64,000 nucleotides of DNA from the NCBI GenBank assembly GCA_963281155.1, contig CAUJLY010000006.1, forward strand, positions 5,518,001-5,582,000. Reading direction: 5' to 3'. This document shows positions 1 to 10,828 of this stretch, piece after piece (within the stretch, counting starts at the first letter, position 1; each line of letters begins with the position of its first letter). Both the position numbers and the translations under genes were made by a program. The notes under the pieces were generated by a model. The model saw only the letters and a program-made list of their open reading frames with translations. It did not search any database and was not told where the DNA came from. Origin of the DNA: Rhabditophanes sp. KR3021. Its lineage: Eukaryota; Nematoda; Chromadorea; Rhabditida; Alloionematidae.

Positions 1-646
1 AATAGATTCTTAAAACACATCGTCGGGGAAAATTACTTATTTCAAAACATAAAATAAAAACCCCTTCTAAGCCTAGCATTTTTATCATTTTAAATTTAAT
101 TTTAGGTCTTAACTATATCAAATTTCATTTTATTTGCTAACCTCTAGTTAATATTGTTTTAAATTTTTTGATATTTGAATATATCTTGAAATATAATAAA
201 TACTTTTTAAAATATGATGCCTTATTTTTTAAATCAAATTGACAAAGAGCGTCGAAATATGCATATCTTGCATATGAGTCGATGCCGTTCATTAAATAAC
301 TGTTACCTTAATTTAGAAACAAGTAATAGTTAGTATTCTTTTTGTATCAAATCGACATAACCATGTATTATTGACGAAACAATGACTAAATTACTTGAAA
401 TCATTTTTTTGTGAAAAAACTAAATTACTTCCTTAAAGGTATGAAATTACCTTTGTTTGAAATTGCTCAACTATTGTTTAAAATTCATTTTGAGAACAAA
501 GGATGCAAGTCTTGAAATATAATTAACATATTTACTCATTTGAATTAAGTTTGCAAATTTAATTTCATTATATATTAATTCAATACAAAGTTAAAACGCC
601 TTTTAATATTTCTAAATTAATGTTTAACTCCATTTATTCATTATAG
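1..646. other. Noncoding, upstream flank of the first gene
   Basis: AT-rich DNA with no convincing coding stretch. It ends in a 3' splice-site sequence (ttatag, 641-646) in front of the first coding frame. No upstream exon with a matching donor and phase is visible, so this is either a trans-splice acceptor or the end of an intron whose first exon I could not find. Confidence 0.5.
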
Positions 647-723
647 CTTTGAAACCTAAATATTACTCTTCCGTTAGGAAATTACCCCCGAATTTGGCAA
701 AAAGCGATAAATTACATCCTAAA

Positions 724-1539
724 ATGAAACCAAGCTGGAATGATTTTTCATATCATGGAGGAAATCAATTTACTGGTACAACAACATTATCTAATTTTAG
801 CACATCAACACCGCACACAATATATTCTGCTGAATCAGTCAAATATTTCAAGTTTTGGTGCCTTAGATGTCATTATACGGTAAGTAATTTACAAAATGTT
901 CACTAAAATGAATCCAATAATTTTAGACAGGAATCAAAATTTGCCTAGCATTTTATATTTCATTAGCAATATTTGGCCTTTGTTTTGGCATGTTATCAGC
1001 GGTTGTGTGGCTAATAATACCAATATGTGTTGCTTCGACGACTTTTGTAGGAATAGCTCAAAGAAGACATCGTTATCTTTATCCATTTTTAATAATATCG
1101 GTTGTTCATTTAATCGTATGCATTGTTATGACAATTATTATTTTATTATATTCTTTATTTTCATATGAATCAATGAAGTTACTAGTCGCAAAAGCATGGG
1201 AGAAAACTCCCATTCAACAAGACATGATTTACGTTGTAGCATCTACAACAAGCGTGTGTCTTTTGATGACAGTCCTACATCTTATTCAAATACATGTCAT
1301 ATATGGGTAAGTTAAAATATGACTTTTAATATTTGTCTTTCCGTTCTTCATTTTATTCATTATATAAATTTTTTAGTTGTATGAAATTCTTCGAAGTGAA
1401 GCTACAAATGGCTCAACTCCGCATAGAATATGGACAAATAGAAGAAGATCAAAAAAACTCGCCCATAAATTCGCTGCAAAACACAAATGGTAAAGAAATG
1501 TGCACTTTGGTTCAAGGAAAGGAAGGACATCATGTTTAA
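724..1539 (+). CDS. Four-pass membrane protein, copy A of a tandem pair
   Basis: Exons 724-879, 927-1306 and 1377-1539 join in phase to give about 232 residues. I chose the ATG at 724 because the frame is open back to an acceptor at 646 but has no earlier ATG. A polar Ser/Thr-rich N-terminus of about 50 residues is followed by four hydrophobic segments in two pairs. The first pair is linked by a short basic loop with the sequence QRRHRYLYPFLIISVV. The C-terminal tail is polar. The next + gene (3093-4908) has the same layout and an almost identical loop, so the two are tandem duplicates. The family is not recognised. The topology resembles small nematode tetraspan families of LAPTM type, but that is only a comparison of shape. 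Function unknown. Confidence 0.72.
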
Positions 1540-3092
1540 GTACTTTCAAAACGATACTACTAAGCATGTAAATATTGCTAATAATCATCTACAAAGTAAT
1601 ATATATTAATGCAAACCTCTTTTTTACATTAGCTTGTGTAAGATTTTATGCATTCGTATTTACATGGGTTTACAAACTCATTTATTATCAACAAAGCACA
1701 TTATTTTTTTTGAATTCCTATACATATTTTTAAAAGTAATATATTTATGTATCCCTTATTTTTTTATGAACACATTAAATATTAAAAATCATAAATTTAT
1801 TTGAATACCGACTTACATAATATGCACTTCAAAATGCAATTATTTTCTTAACCAAGATGGCATAGTGCAACAACACATCACTAATATTTTGTAAATTTGT
1901 GGAAACCGGAAGTTTTCTTAGATTCTCAACACAATGGAATACTATTTATACGAATGATATTTTGGTTTATCAAACTACTAAATAAAATCCTCAGTAAATT
2001 CTCTTACCGCATCATTCATCTTTATCTCTTTATCAAAAATATGGTACATAATTATTGTTGGAATAAACCTTTCGGTGAATTAGCTCGCACAAATATATAT
2101 TCAAAAAGATTCAATACAATTGTACTCAATTCCTTAAGATTTTTAAAACATGGCCTAAAACATTTATCATCCTATGATTACATTACTAATCTTGAATTCC
2201 TGAGTAAACAAATATCAAATTTACTATAATATTCTTTCTTAATTCTGTACTAATTTCACATTTTGATAAATTATTTGTAGTACATAAATTTAAAAGACTA
2301 ATGTAGTGAATTCGGTTGTCAAGAATGTACTTACAACTATATTTTATACACTTACAAGCATGTTAAAACAAAACATATGATTAATTACAAAATTTTACCA
2401 CTATTTTCAAGAATATTAGCTGCATTTTAAATCATTTTACAATGAATAAGAATAAATTTTATTACATACACACTTATATCTTAACTACTCATATTAATGG
2501 TATAAATTGCTTTAAACATTATCAATCACACAAATATTGGTGATTCCCAAAAAGGGCTTTCAAAGAATCGTTTTTATTCATTTAGGCTGTTGGTAGTGAT
2601 AAAAAATAATGTTACTTGTAGTAACATCTATTCTTTTGATTGTATAAATATATCAAACGATTGCGCAACTATAATGTTGTTTCGTATGCAATTCTTCAAA
2701 CTTAAGTAATAGTTTAAAAGCTGTATTGGCATATCATTTTAACACTTTATAAGAATATGGTATGTACATCTTTCGAAAATATTAAGTTATTTATAATGTA
2801 CACAAAAGCATTGTGTATTTTTTGAGCTTTCTCCTAATTTATGTTGCCTTTATAATAGTAGTATCAAGCATTGTCTTATTAGTTGATATTGTTTTGTCTT
2901 TGTTGTTTAAAAAGTTTAGCTGCAAAAAGAATCTTGGAAGAGTCAATTTATTGATGTAACAATGCTAATAAACGCATCTATTTTTCGCTCAATTTCCATA
3001 TTTTCAAATTTAAATAACAAAAAATTGCAGACTTTAAGTTGGTTCAAATTTTGTTACTTTTAACTGTCTATTCTCCTATTTCAAAGGAAGCA
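1540..3092. other. Intergenic between the two tetraspan paralogs
   Basis: AT-rich spacer. An open stretch of about 110 codons at 1897-2229 (+) has no ATG start, no family resemblance and no splice partners, so I do not call it a gene. The right end carries an acceptor-like ttgcag at 3025-3030, 62 nt before the ATG of the next gene, which may receive a spliced leader. Confidence 0.5.
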
Positions 3093-4908
3093 ATGAATTA
3101 CGAAAATTCGTATCAAACAGGATTTTCACCTAATACGCAAAGGAAAAATTATTACTCGGGTTCTTGTAGTACCGGTAACAGTGGCATTTATGTAAATAAC
3201 AATAATTATAATAATATAGGAGTTCAACGATGGGCGGATCCAAGTTCAGGCTGCAATATGTCACTTTATGGTACGTCTTAGCTTATCACCAAAAATACTA
3301 TTTAATTTGATAATTGTCTTTCATTTAATTATTTCTTTACTAAATACATCTTTACTAAATATATCCTTATTAAATATATTTTCGGTAGAGCAATAAATAA
3401 AAAATGAAGGAATACATACATTATGTTCCTTTTAAATATAAGTTACAGCTATTGTTAGATGAAAAATGAAGTTTTTATCATCATTTTTATTGTTATCTGA
3501 TGGTTTTAGTGAAAAAGACTTGGATACTATTTCATACCATTTGCATATTTGTAGTTTTGACTTTTAGCATTTTTCTATTTTTGTTTCAGCGTATTTATTA
3601 TTATTGCTTTGAAGCCATTAATTCGGTGGTAATCTGATTGACTCTTTAAATACGTTTTTTCGGTAATACATATTTGTTAAAGCAAATAATATAAATTTTT
3701 AATGTAAAAGTTAAAACAAATACTTGGAAAACATGAGGATTATAAGGAGCAATCCCCAAAAAGTAGAACATCTCCAATCACTTACTTATATTTCCTTTAA
3801 ATACCCGGACATCCAATCTCAATTTGGAAGACCCTAACTTAATAGTTTAAGCGCATACACAACTATGTGAATCTGAAATATTTTAATTTCTGACTGATAA
3901 CGACTTTATAAAGATTGGGAATATATTATAGTTAAATGCTGTTTTTGTGATTTTTAATAACTTTTCTTTGAAGATTCTAGTGGAAAAAGAAAGCAGCCCT
4001 ACGTAGGCTGTAGTTGTGGTGAAGAAAATTGTTTATTTTTGAATAACCCAACTCCAAACTCAAATAATTCCCATTCTTATATTAGTAGAGGTACAATGCC
4101 AGCTGCAATTAATGCCAATACTGCTTATCCGCCGCTTTTAAACGGTAGCGTTAAATCAGGGCATAATATAAAATCGAAACCAAAAAGTGTGTCTATTAAG
4201 AAGACTGTACAACGAGCTAATTGTTACCATGATATCAATTCAAGGTCTTTTTATTGTTGTTGTGGGTCTGTTCACGTTGTGGTAAGTTAAATTTCTAGAG
4301 ATTTAAACTGATTTATGTATTTTTCAAACTTGTAGTTAGGAGCTAAACTTTTCCTCGTTTTTTACATTGGATTAACAGCGATGGGTATATGGTATGGAGC
4401 AAAGTCAACAATTGTCTGGACAAGTATTCCTATATTTGTCATTTCCTCCTCAATTTATGGTTTTATCAAGCAACGCCACAAGTACATTTACCCCTTTCTT
4501 ATTATTTCTGTAAGCTTTTACTTTATGTTTTGATGATATTTGTAGGTTGTTCAAATAATTGCTTGCCTTATCATGGTAATAGTGGTAGTTGGATTTGCAA
4601 TTTTTAATTATGGAACACTCAAAAATATTGCTGCAAGTAATAACTTTTATGAAATGGACAAAAATGAAATCAGTGAAACTTTTTTAGTTGTAACGGTTGG
4701 CATACTTGTTGGTTTATGTTGCACTATGGCTCTAATCCATGTTTGGCAATGTATGGTTGTTTATAAATGCCTTGAATTTTTCGAAGTGCTGTATAATGGA
4801 AAAATTGTTGATAATTATCATAACAACACTATTGGACCAATATCAAATGAGGTTACAAAATATTATCATGATAGCGACAGCATTCCGTTGTATTTAACGC
4901 AAAAGTAA
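3093..4908 (+). CDS. Four-pass membrane protein, copy B of a tandem pair
   Basis: Exons 3093-3270, 3974-4281, 4336-4509 and 4546-4908 keep phase and give about 340 residues. The long N-terminus is rich in Asn, Ser, Gly and Tyr (low complexity), carries a Cys-rich patch (VGCSCGEENC), then a basic stretch. Four hydrophobic segments follow, with the loop KQRHKYIYPFLIISVV between the second and third. That loop matches copy A almost residue for residue. The C-terminal tail of about 45 residues is acidic and polar. Intron 1 is 703 nt, unusually long here; the others are about 40-55 nt. Copies A and B are the only obvious tandem duplication in the window. Function not recognised; a membrane scaffold or lysosomal tetraspan is possible. 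Confidence 0.75.
3335..3379. repeat. 15-bp tandem repeat, three copies
   Basis: Three consecutive 15-bp units (consensus CTTTACTAAATATAT) lie inside intron 1 of the second tetraspan gene. The first two differ at one base and the third at two or three. This is a minor intronic satellite with no visible role. Confidence 0.7.
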
Positions 4909-5828
4909 CTATAGTATTCCACAAAATTCTTCGGGTTTGAACAAAATCCCTAAATATTATTTGTATCATTTGCAATTGAAAATAAAGTGAATTTCATAGC
5001 GTTGTAAAAGTATATACTTTCAAATGAATTAATCTTTCTATCAAATTTGGAGGTTTAAATTTTGTATAGGAATAGTTTGTTTAATCTTATACATTAATTG
5101 AATTTAGTCCCTAGATGGTATTTATGATAAAACATATTTTTGAAAGATTAATACTACTAACAAATTAGTTAATTATCATTTATCATCGAAAATACTTACT
5201 TGTAAGTTATTTTTTTATTGTAACTCCACCAAACACTTTTATAATTTCCAGTAACTTTATGGGGTTAGTGTCATCCTAAAATAATATCTGATATTAACTT
5301 TAACATGTAATAATCGTCAAATTTCAAATTCAGTCAAGAATTATTATTATGCTAACATTATTTAAAGAATGACGACATTTTAAATAATTAAACTCTTTCT
5401 GCAGAATATGCTAACGATATAGTTTTCCGAATTATATATTAATTTACTACACAAGAATTCGCCGTAAGATTTTCAACAATTTTAAATTAAAATCAAAAAG
5501 ACCAGAAGTATAGAATTTAAATTCAGCAGTTATTATTTATTCATAAGTGTGAACCACAAAAATATCTAGGATACATTATTTTAAAACCTTTTAATAAAGA
5601 AATAATTCCTAAAATATTAAAAGCTTGAACCATTAATGAGTAATATTTAATTATTATAAAAAACGATGAAGTACAACCCGAAAACAGATATTATGACTCA
5701 TTTAATAAGGATTTTATTTATGAAGATTAATGATATATTTTTTATTTGATTATAGTTTTCTAAATAATATTGTTCTTTTTAAATACAATTAAATAATTAA
5801 GATATTAATTTATTGTTTGCAAATAATT
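4909..5828. other. Intergenic, convergent 3' ends
   Basis: AT-rich spacer between the 3' ends of the tetraspan gene (+) and the SPT2 gene (-). No coding stretch or structured RNA seen. An AATAAA-like motif at 4980-4985 could end the + gene. Confidence 0.5.
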
Positions 5829-8045
5829 TTATAAAGCTTCAGAGCCATTTTGTGCTTCTCTCAAGTCTTCCAAGTATCCTATACGATAGCTGCGACGTTC
5901 TTCTCTGTCTATTTCATGGTAACTAGCCTCCATATTGCGATCCGAAATACTTCTTTCATTTTCACGCCAACGTTTTTTGTCAAAATTTTTTGATACTCCT
6001 CTGAAAAACATAATTTAGAATAATTAAAAATTCATATAAATTTACCTTATAGCTTCTTCAATTTCGCGTTTATCTATGTGATCATCTTCATCGTCAACAA
6101 TAAAATCATCCAGACTATCCTCTGAATCATAATCTGATTCAATATTTTTCGAATTGGCATAATAATCATCATTATTTCTTATTTTCTTGGGTGGATAATC
6201 ACGATTACCACTTGCACGTTTTTTGCCCTTATCTTGGTTGTTACTTTGTATAAAATTATTACGTGAGGCTCTTAACGCTTGCAACGCTTTTTCAGATTCC
6301 TCATCACGAAGCTTTCTTTCAATTTCCACTTTAGTTGGTTGATTTGGTTTGGGAACAAATTTCTGTCCGGAGCTGGAGCTACTTCCTCTCTTTAGAGCAC
6401 TACTAGCTTCAAGCTTCTTTGCCATTTCCATCTGTTGACGTCTAATGTCTGATGGTTTTTTAAAAAGATCATTAATTGGTCTATTGTTAAGGTTATTTGA
6501 AACAGCTGGTTTGTTATATGTTGGGTTAGAATCTTTTTTAATGTTAGAATAATTTAAACTTGGTTTTTCGTACGGATTGGCAGGTTTTTTGTAATCTTTC
6601 GATGAAGAACTTTGCGACCTATACTCTACCTTTCCTTTCGAATCCTCTTTTCTCTTATAATTATTTGAAATTACTTCTTTTCTTTTTGAATCATACGACG
6701 ACTCTTGCTTTCTTCTTGAATCATATGATGACTCTTGTTTTCGCATTGAATTCGTCAAAATTTCTTCTTTTCTTTTCGAATCATATAACGGCTCTTTCTT
6801 TCTTCTGGAATCATATGACGATTCTTCCTTTCTTCTGGAATCAAACGAAGATTCTTCCTTTCTTCGAGAATCATGTGACGATTCTTCCTTTCTTCTGGAA
6901 TCATATGACGATTCTTCCTTTCTTCTGGAATCAAACAAAGATTCTTCTTTTTTCTTACTGTTGTATGAAGCAAAGTCTTTTCTCTTTGAATCATATGAAG
7001 CTTCCTCGGCTCTCTTTCCAAGTGGTTTGTTATACGTTGTCTTTGAATTGACTAAGGTATCACGGACATTGGATGCATGACCCTTGTCTATGTATTCATT
7101 ATTGGAGGGTTTGGAGTTCCACACTTTCTGAGGTAGAGGCTTTGACGTTCCACTTACTGATTTACTATGTTCATCTCTTTCAAAATAACCTTTTTTGTCT
7201 GGCTTTGACTCCACTTTTGGTTGAATAGTATAGGCTGATGTCGGAGTTATCAGTTGCAAAGGCATTTCAATTTTGCTCAGCAGCTTACTGGAGCTAGACT
7301 TTAAGGTCGGCACAATTTCTTTTTTTTCCACAATAGGTATAGCCGTGCCGCCATTCTTAATTGCTTTACTATTGTTAACACCTTGCTTTAATAGATCTAG
7401 ATAAGAAGGTTTTGGGCCGGTTGATTTTTTCTGTGCAATTACCCTTCCTTCGAACTTTGTTTTTTCTTCTCTGCTTTTCAAATCGGCTCTCATTTCATTA
7501 AAATTAATAGCTTTTTTGGGAGCTCTTTCAGAAACTGTTAGTTTTTTTTGTTTTGATAGTTTTTCTCTGAGTAATCTTTGTTTTTCAATGCCTGCTAAAA
7601 ATTTGTCCTTTTGGAATTCATTGTCAATGGATTCTCTTTCCCTTTCACCATGCAGCCTACGTAAACTGTCGTAGTCAGACCCATATCGTTCCTGCATTGT
7701 TAATATATCCATATTGAAATCCTTCGCTAACTTTGCAGTAACTTTTCCATTATTTTTTTGAATTTCCTGCCGAATTCTTTTATCCAATGTGTGTTGTTTA
7801 GCTTTCGCATCAACTTTCGAAAATCTCAGACTTCTTTCTTTTAATTCCTGTTGATATTCGGCAATTTCAGCCTCTTCGGCAGCCCGTTTACTATTCTTTA
7901 TTGGTTGTGAAGTCATCTAAAAATGGAATATTATATATAAACATTTATTTCTACTTACGTCTACACAATTTGATCGTTTATTATTACCATTTTTAGCTGG
8001 TCCATGTTTAGCTCCAGTGAGAATATCAGAAAAGATATCATCCAT
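5829..8045 (-). CDS. spt-2: SPT2 family histone-binding chromatin protein
   Basis: Exons (minus strand) 7959-8045, 6046-7916 and 5829-6000 join in phase to about 709 residues. The C-terminus carries the SPT2 signature: an acidic run (DSEDSLDDFIVDDEDD), then a basic stretch ending in MEASYHEIDREERRSYRIG and LEDLREAQ. This matches the H3/H4-binding module of yeast and animal SPT2. The N-terminal 30 residues (MDDIFSDILTG) also fit the family start. The middle is highly charged and disordered, with a 13-copy decapeptide array. SPT2 proteins bind histones H3-H4 during transcription and help keep chromatin intact; a nematode SPT-2 is known. The protein should be nuclear. It diverges from the laat-1-like gene across a roughly 1-kb shared upstream region. 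The assignment rests on the C-terminal motif, which is clear. Confidence 0.88.
6627..7016 (-). repeat. 13-copy 30-bp array encoding RRKEESSYDS repeats in SPT2
   Basis: Thirteen back-to-back decapeptides, about residues 330-459 of the SPT2 product, with consensus RRKEESSYDS. The central copies are nearly perfect and the outer ones degenerate, as in arrays that grow by unequal exchange from the middle. Every unit is exactly 30 bp, so length variants stay in frame. Each unit pairs a basic and an acidic patch with Ser and Tyr, so it could be phosphorylated. Confidence 0.92.
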
Positions 8046-9108
8046 TATAAAATAAACCTATACAAAAACTGAAAATATTTGCACCGTTAGCTTATAGACA
8101 GAAACACTCGTATATTTAAAATAATATTATACTGAATGGTTGTCTTATATCGAATGATAAAATTTGTTGGTAACTGATGTATTACAAAGCAGTGGTATGT
8201 AGGTTGTGTTGTAGAAGTTTTGAATAACAAAATAGATAATAATAAAAACTATAACTATTTTCTTTGTATATATTGTAACCAATAGATTAAGCAATAGATT
8301 AAACAATAGATTAAGCAAATCTTTATATCAAATTAATGAATGCACTTGTGATTCCTTATCCAATTTGATCTTTTCAATTAGATCCTTCACAAGCTCTTTT
8401 TTATTGGCCCAGAGATTTATCCTTATATGATAAACATCAGCATTCATTCAATTTTAGTGTATATCATGATGTATTTTTGTTTAAGATGTTCGAATGCTAT
8501 TTAAATCTACCATCACAATAACATAATGATTTAGTATGCAAGACTGTGTTCAAGTAAAGTCAATTATATTGATATCGTTGACACTAGCTTTAACATTTTA
8601 ACATACACCTTTATCCATTTATCCTTTCTTGGAAAGACATTCGAACAGTGTCGAGCCAATTGAGATGATTGTTACAGCCCAACGAATTGTTTTAGATAAT
8701 TCAAAATATGTGATGACTTGTGCTTCCAAACATATCATCAACGATAAGCTAATTTTCTAAACATACTACATACTTATGATACATTCAGTATCTATAAATG
8801 CACTATATACCCTTAGTGATAAACAACTGCTATAAACATTTAATTTTTTATCTATTGATTGTTTTGATACACTTTATCTTTCCGTTACACTCAATATTAG
8901 TAGATATAAAAGAATTTTTCTTATTATCAGTTAAATTAATACACTGCCTCTGATTAACTAGAGTAGTTTTAGTTGTAAAGGAACATTTTAACGAAGACAT
9001 CTTATTCCTTGTTTCCTTATTTTTAATATATTTTTTAGGTATTATCATTTAACCCTTTGCTACGATTTAATACCTTACTAACTGGTAACATTACTTATAC
9101 TAAATAAC
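8046..9108. promoter_or_regulatory. Shared upstream region of spt-2 (-) and laat-1 (+)
   Basis: About 1.06 kb between divergent genes, with no coding frame longer than chance. It holds a 12-bp repeat at 8280-8315. No TATA box or known operator could be identified with confidence. Confidence 0.45.
8280..8315. repeat. 12-bp tandem repeat, three copies
   Basis: Three units of CAATAGATTAAG follow each other with one A/G difference in the middle copy. They lie between the divergent spt-2 and laat-1 genes. Too short to judge function. Confidence 0.85.
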
Positions 9109-10160
9109 ATGATATACAAATTTTTTGCTCTGTCCCCTGCGCAAGCACGAACATTGTGGAATCGGTTTGGAGGAGCAACTGCAGCATCATATTTAATTGA
9201 AAGTGCCGGAAAGATCAAAAGCGATGAGGAATGTCCAAACGGCTACAAATGGATTAAAGATACTTTCGGAGATTGCGTAGACACAGAATTAAAAACAGTT
9301 GGGTTTATCATTGGGTTGATTTCGTTGCTTCTGTGGCTCCTTCCCTTAATTCCACAACTTTATTTTAATTACAAACAAAAAAGATGTGATGGGCTGTCTA
9401 TTTATTTTTTAATTTTTTGGATTATTGGGGATTCTTGCAATTTGGTTGGAGCAATTTTAACAAATCAACAACCTCTGCAAAGGCTGATTGCCGTTTACTA
9501 TATTGGACAAGATATTGTTTTAATTCTGCAATATGTTTATTATGAACACATGTATCAATCGATTCAAGGTTATTGTAAGTATAATAGTTAATAAGACCTG
9601 AGACATATTTACAACATCATTTTATAGACTCCAATTATCGCGGATCAAATGGGCACTCTCAAGATGAACAACCACTAGTTGTACCAGCTTTGTTTATGGG
9701 ACTTTTGGGAGGCGCATTATTAAGCAGTCAATCCGCATTTGCCGCAGCTCGCACCATATCAAATGTGCCGATTTTTGAGACTGGTCTTATAAAAGCAATA
9801 GACAAATACTCTGAAGCGTTTGGATTTATTATTGGATCAGTAGGAGCATTATGTTATTTGGCTGGCCGCATTCCTCAAGTTATCAAAAACAAAAGACGTG
9901 GATCATGCGAAGGAATATCTATCACAACGTTTTACATAATTGTTGCGGGAAATATGACGTACGGTCTGTCCGTTCTGTTTGAATGCACAGATTGGGTATA
10001 TCTTGTTCGTCATATGCCGTGGTTAGTTGGTTCACTTGGTTGTTGCGTTTGCGATGCCTATGTCATCTACCAATACTTTTACTACGAAAATTTAAAAAAA
10101 CAAGAGCAGCTTAATGACGCCAACAATAGATCTGATGATTTTATTGCCGAAGATTCTTAA
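9109..10160 (+). CDS. laat-1: PQ-loop lysosomal cationic amino-acid exporter
   Basis: Exons 9109-9574 and 9628-10160 give about 332 residues. The protein has seven hydrophobic segments and two PQ-loop repeats. The first contains [20 protein letters not shown] (about residues 82-101), the second [19 protein letters not shown]. The two Pro-Gln dipeptides mark the hinge of each repeat. A Cys-containing luminal N-terminus ([16 protein letters not shown]) precedes TM1, as in LAAT-1 and human PQLC2/SLC66A1. The family exports lysine and arginine from lysosomes; C. elegans LAAT-1 works in this way. Length and motif order fit the family. The acidic C-terminal tail lacks an obvious dileucine signal. 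The start is the only ATG upstream of the conserved N-terminus. Confidence 0.9.
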
Positions 10161-10828
10161 TTAAATTATCTTGCACCTTTTATTAATCTACTAATTTAAT
10201 AGTGTTTTGTAAATATTTAATTATAATTTGCAAACCAAAGTTCACAAATAAATTTATTACAACAACTTTTCCGATGCACTTTGTGATTTATGAGAGTGTG
10301 TATAATTTATAAAAGTGTATGTACGCACAAGCTACGATTTTTTATTCGTAAAAAATAGAGCATTTTAAAACGAAATATGAGATATCATTTTTTATAGATT
10401 TTCTCTTTTGGCGCCTAAGTGCAATTGTTAATTTAGTTATTTGGTTGTTCGTTGTCACAGGTTCAATAATAAATTTTTGTATGTCTAACAAATATTAATC
10501 GAACATCTGGCTGAAAAGACGTCTAATTTTTCGCATTCGTTTTGTGCTGACCTCTCTACATCATCTAAAAGGTCGACAATGTTTGTTCATAAAGACTAAA
10601 AGTTTGCGTTATTCCAATTCAATCGTGTTGTGTTAAACAAAACAAGATTGCTTTTTTGGATAAATTAACAAACAAGTACCGTAAAATCTATATTACTCCA
10701 CGGAAAACAATAAATTGCTTTCACATTCCATAAAATTAACATTTATTTTTTCATTTTTAGTCATTAAAGATCAAATACAATTATATTACTTGCCCTCTTT
10801 CGATAATTTTGTAAAAAAAGAGGGGCAA
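10161..10828. other. 3' flank of laat-1 and 5' flank of the next gene
   Basis: No coding stretch except the in-frame extension described for the next gene. A strong acceptor sequence (pyrimidine run ending in ttttag at 10755-10760) sits 68 nt before its ATG, consistent with trans-splicing or a 5' UTR intron. Confidence 0.5.
10247..10252 (+). terminator. AATAAA poly(A) signal of the laat-1-like gene
   Basis: A canonical AATAAA lies 87 nt past the laat-1 stop codon. No competing signal is nearer. Confidence 0.6.

Noticed and set aside
1897..2229. Open frame of 110 codons, + strand
   Set aside because: No ATG start, no acceptor or donor, no recognisable domain; composition fits AT-rich chance.
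6560..7051. Open frame of 163 codons opposite the SPT2 repeat
   Set aside because: It is the antisense shadow of the 30-bp array; the periodic sequence keeps several frames open.
8848..9048. 66-codon minus frame upstream of laat-1
   Set aside because: No homology, start context or splice partners; falls in the promoter region.
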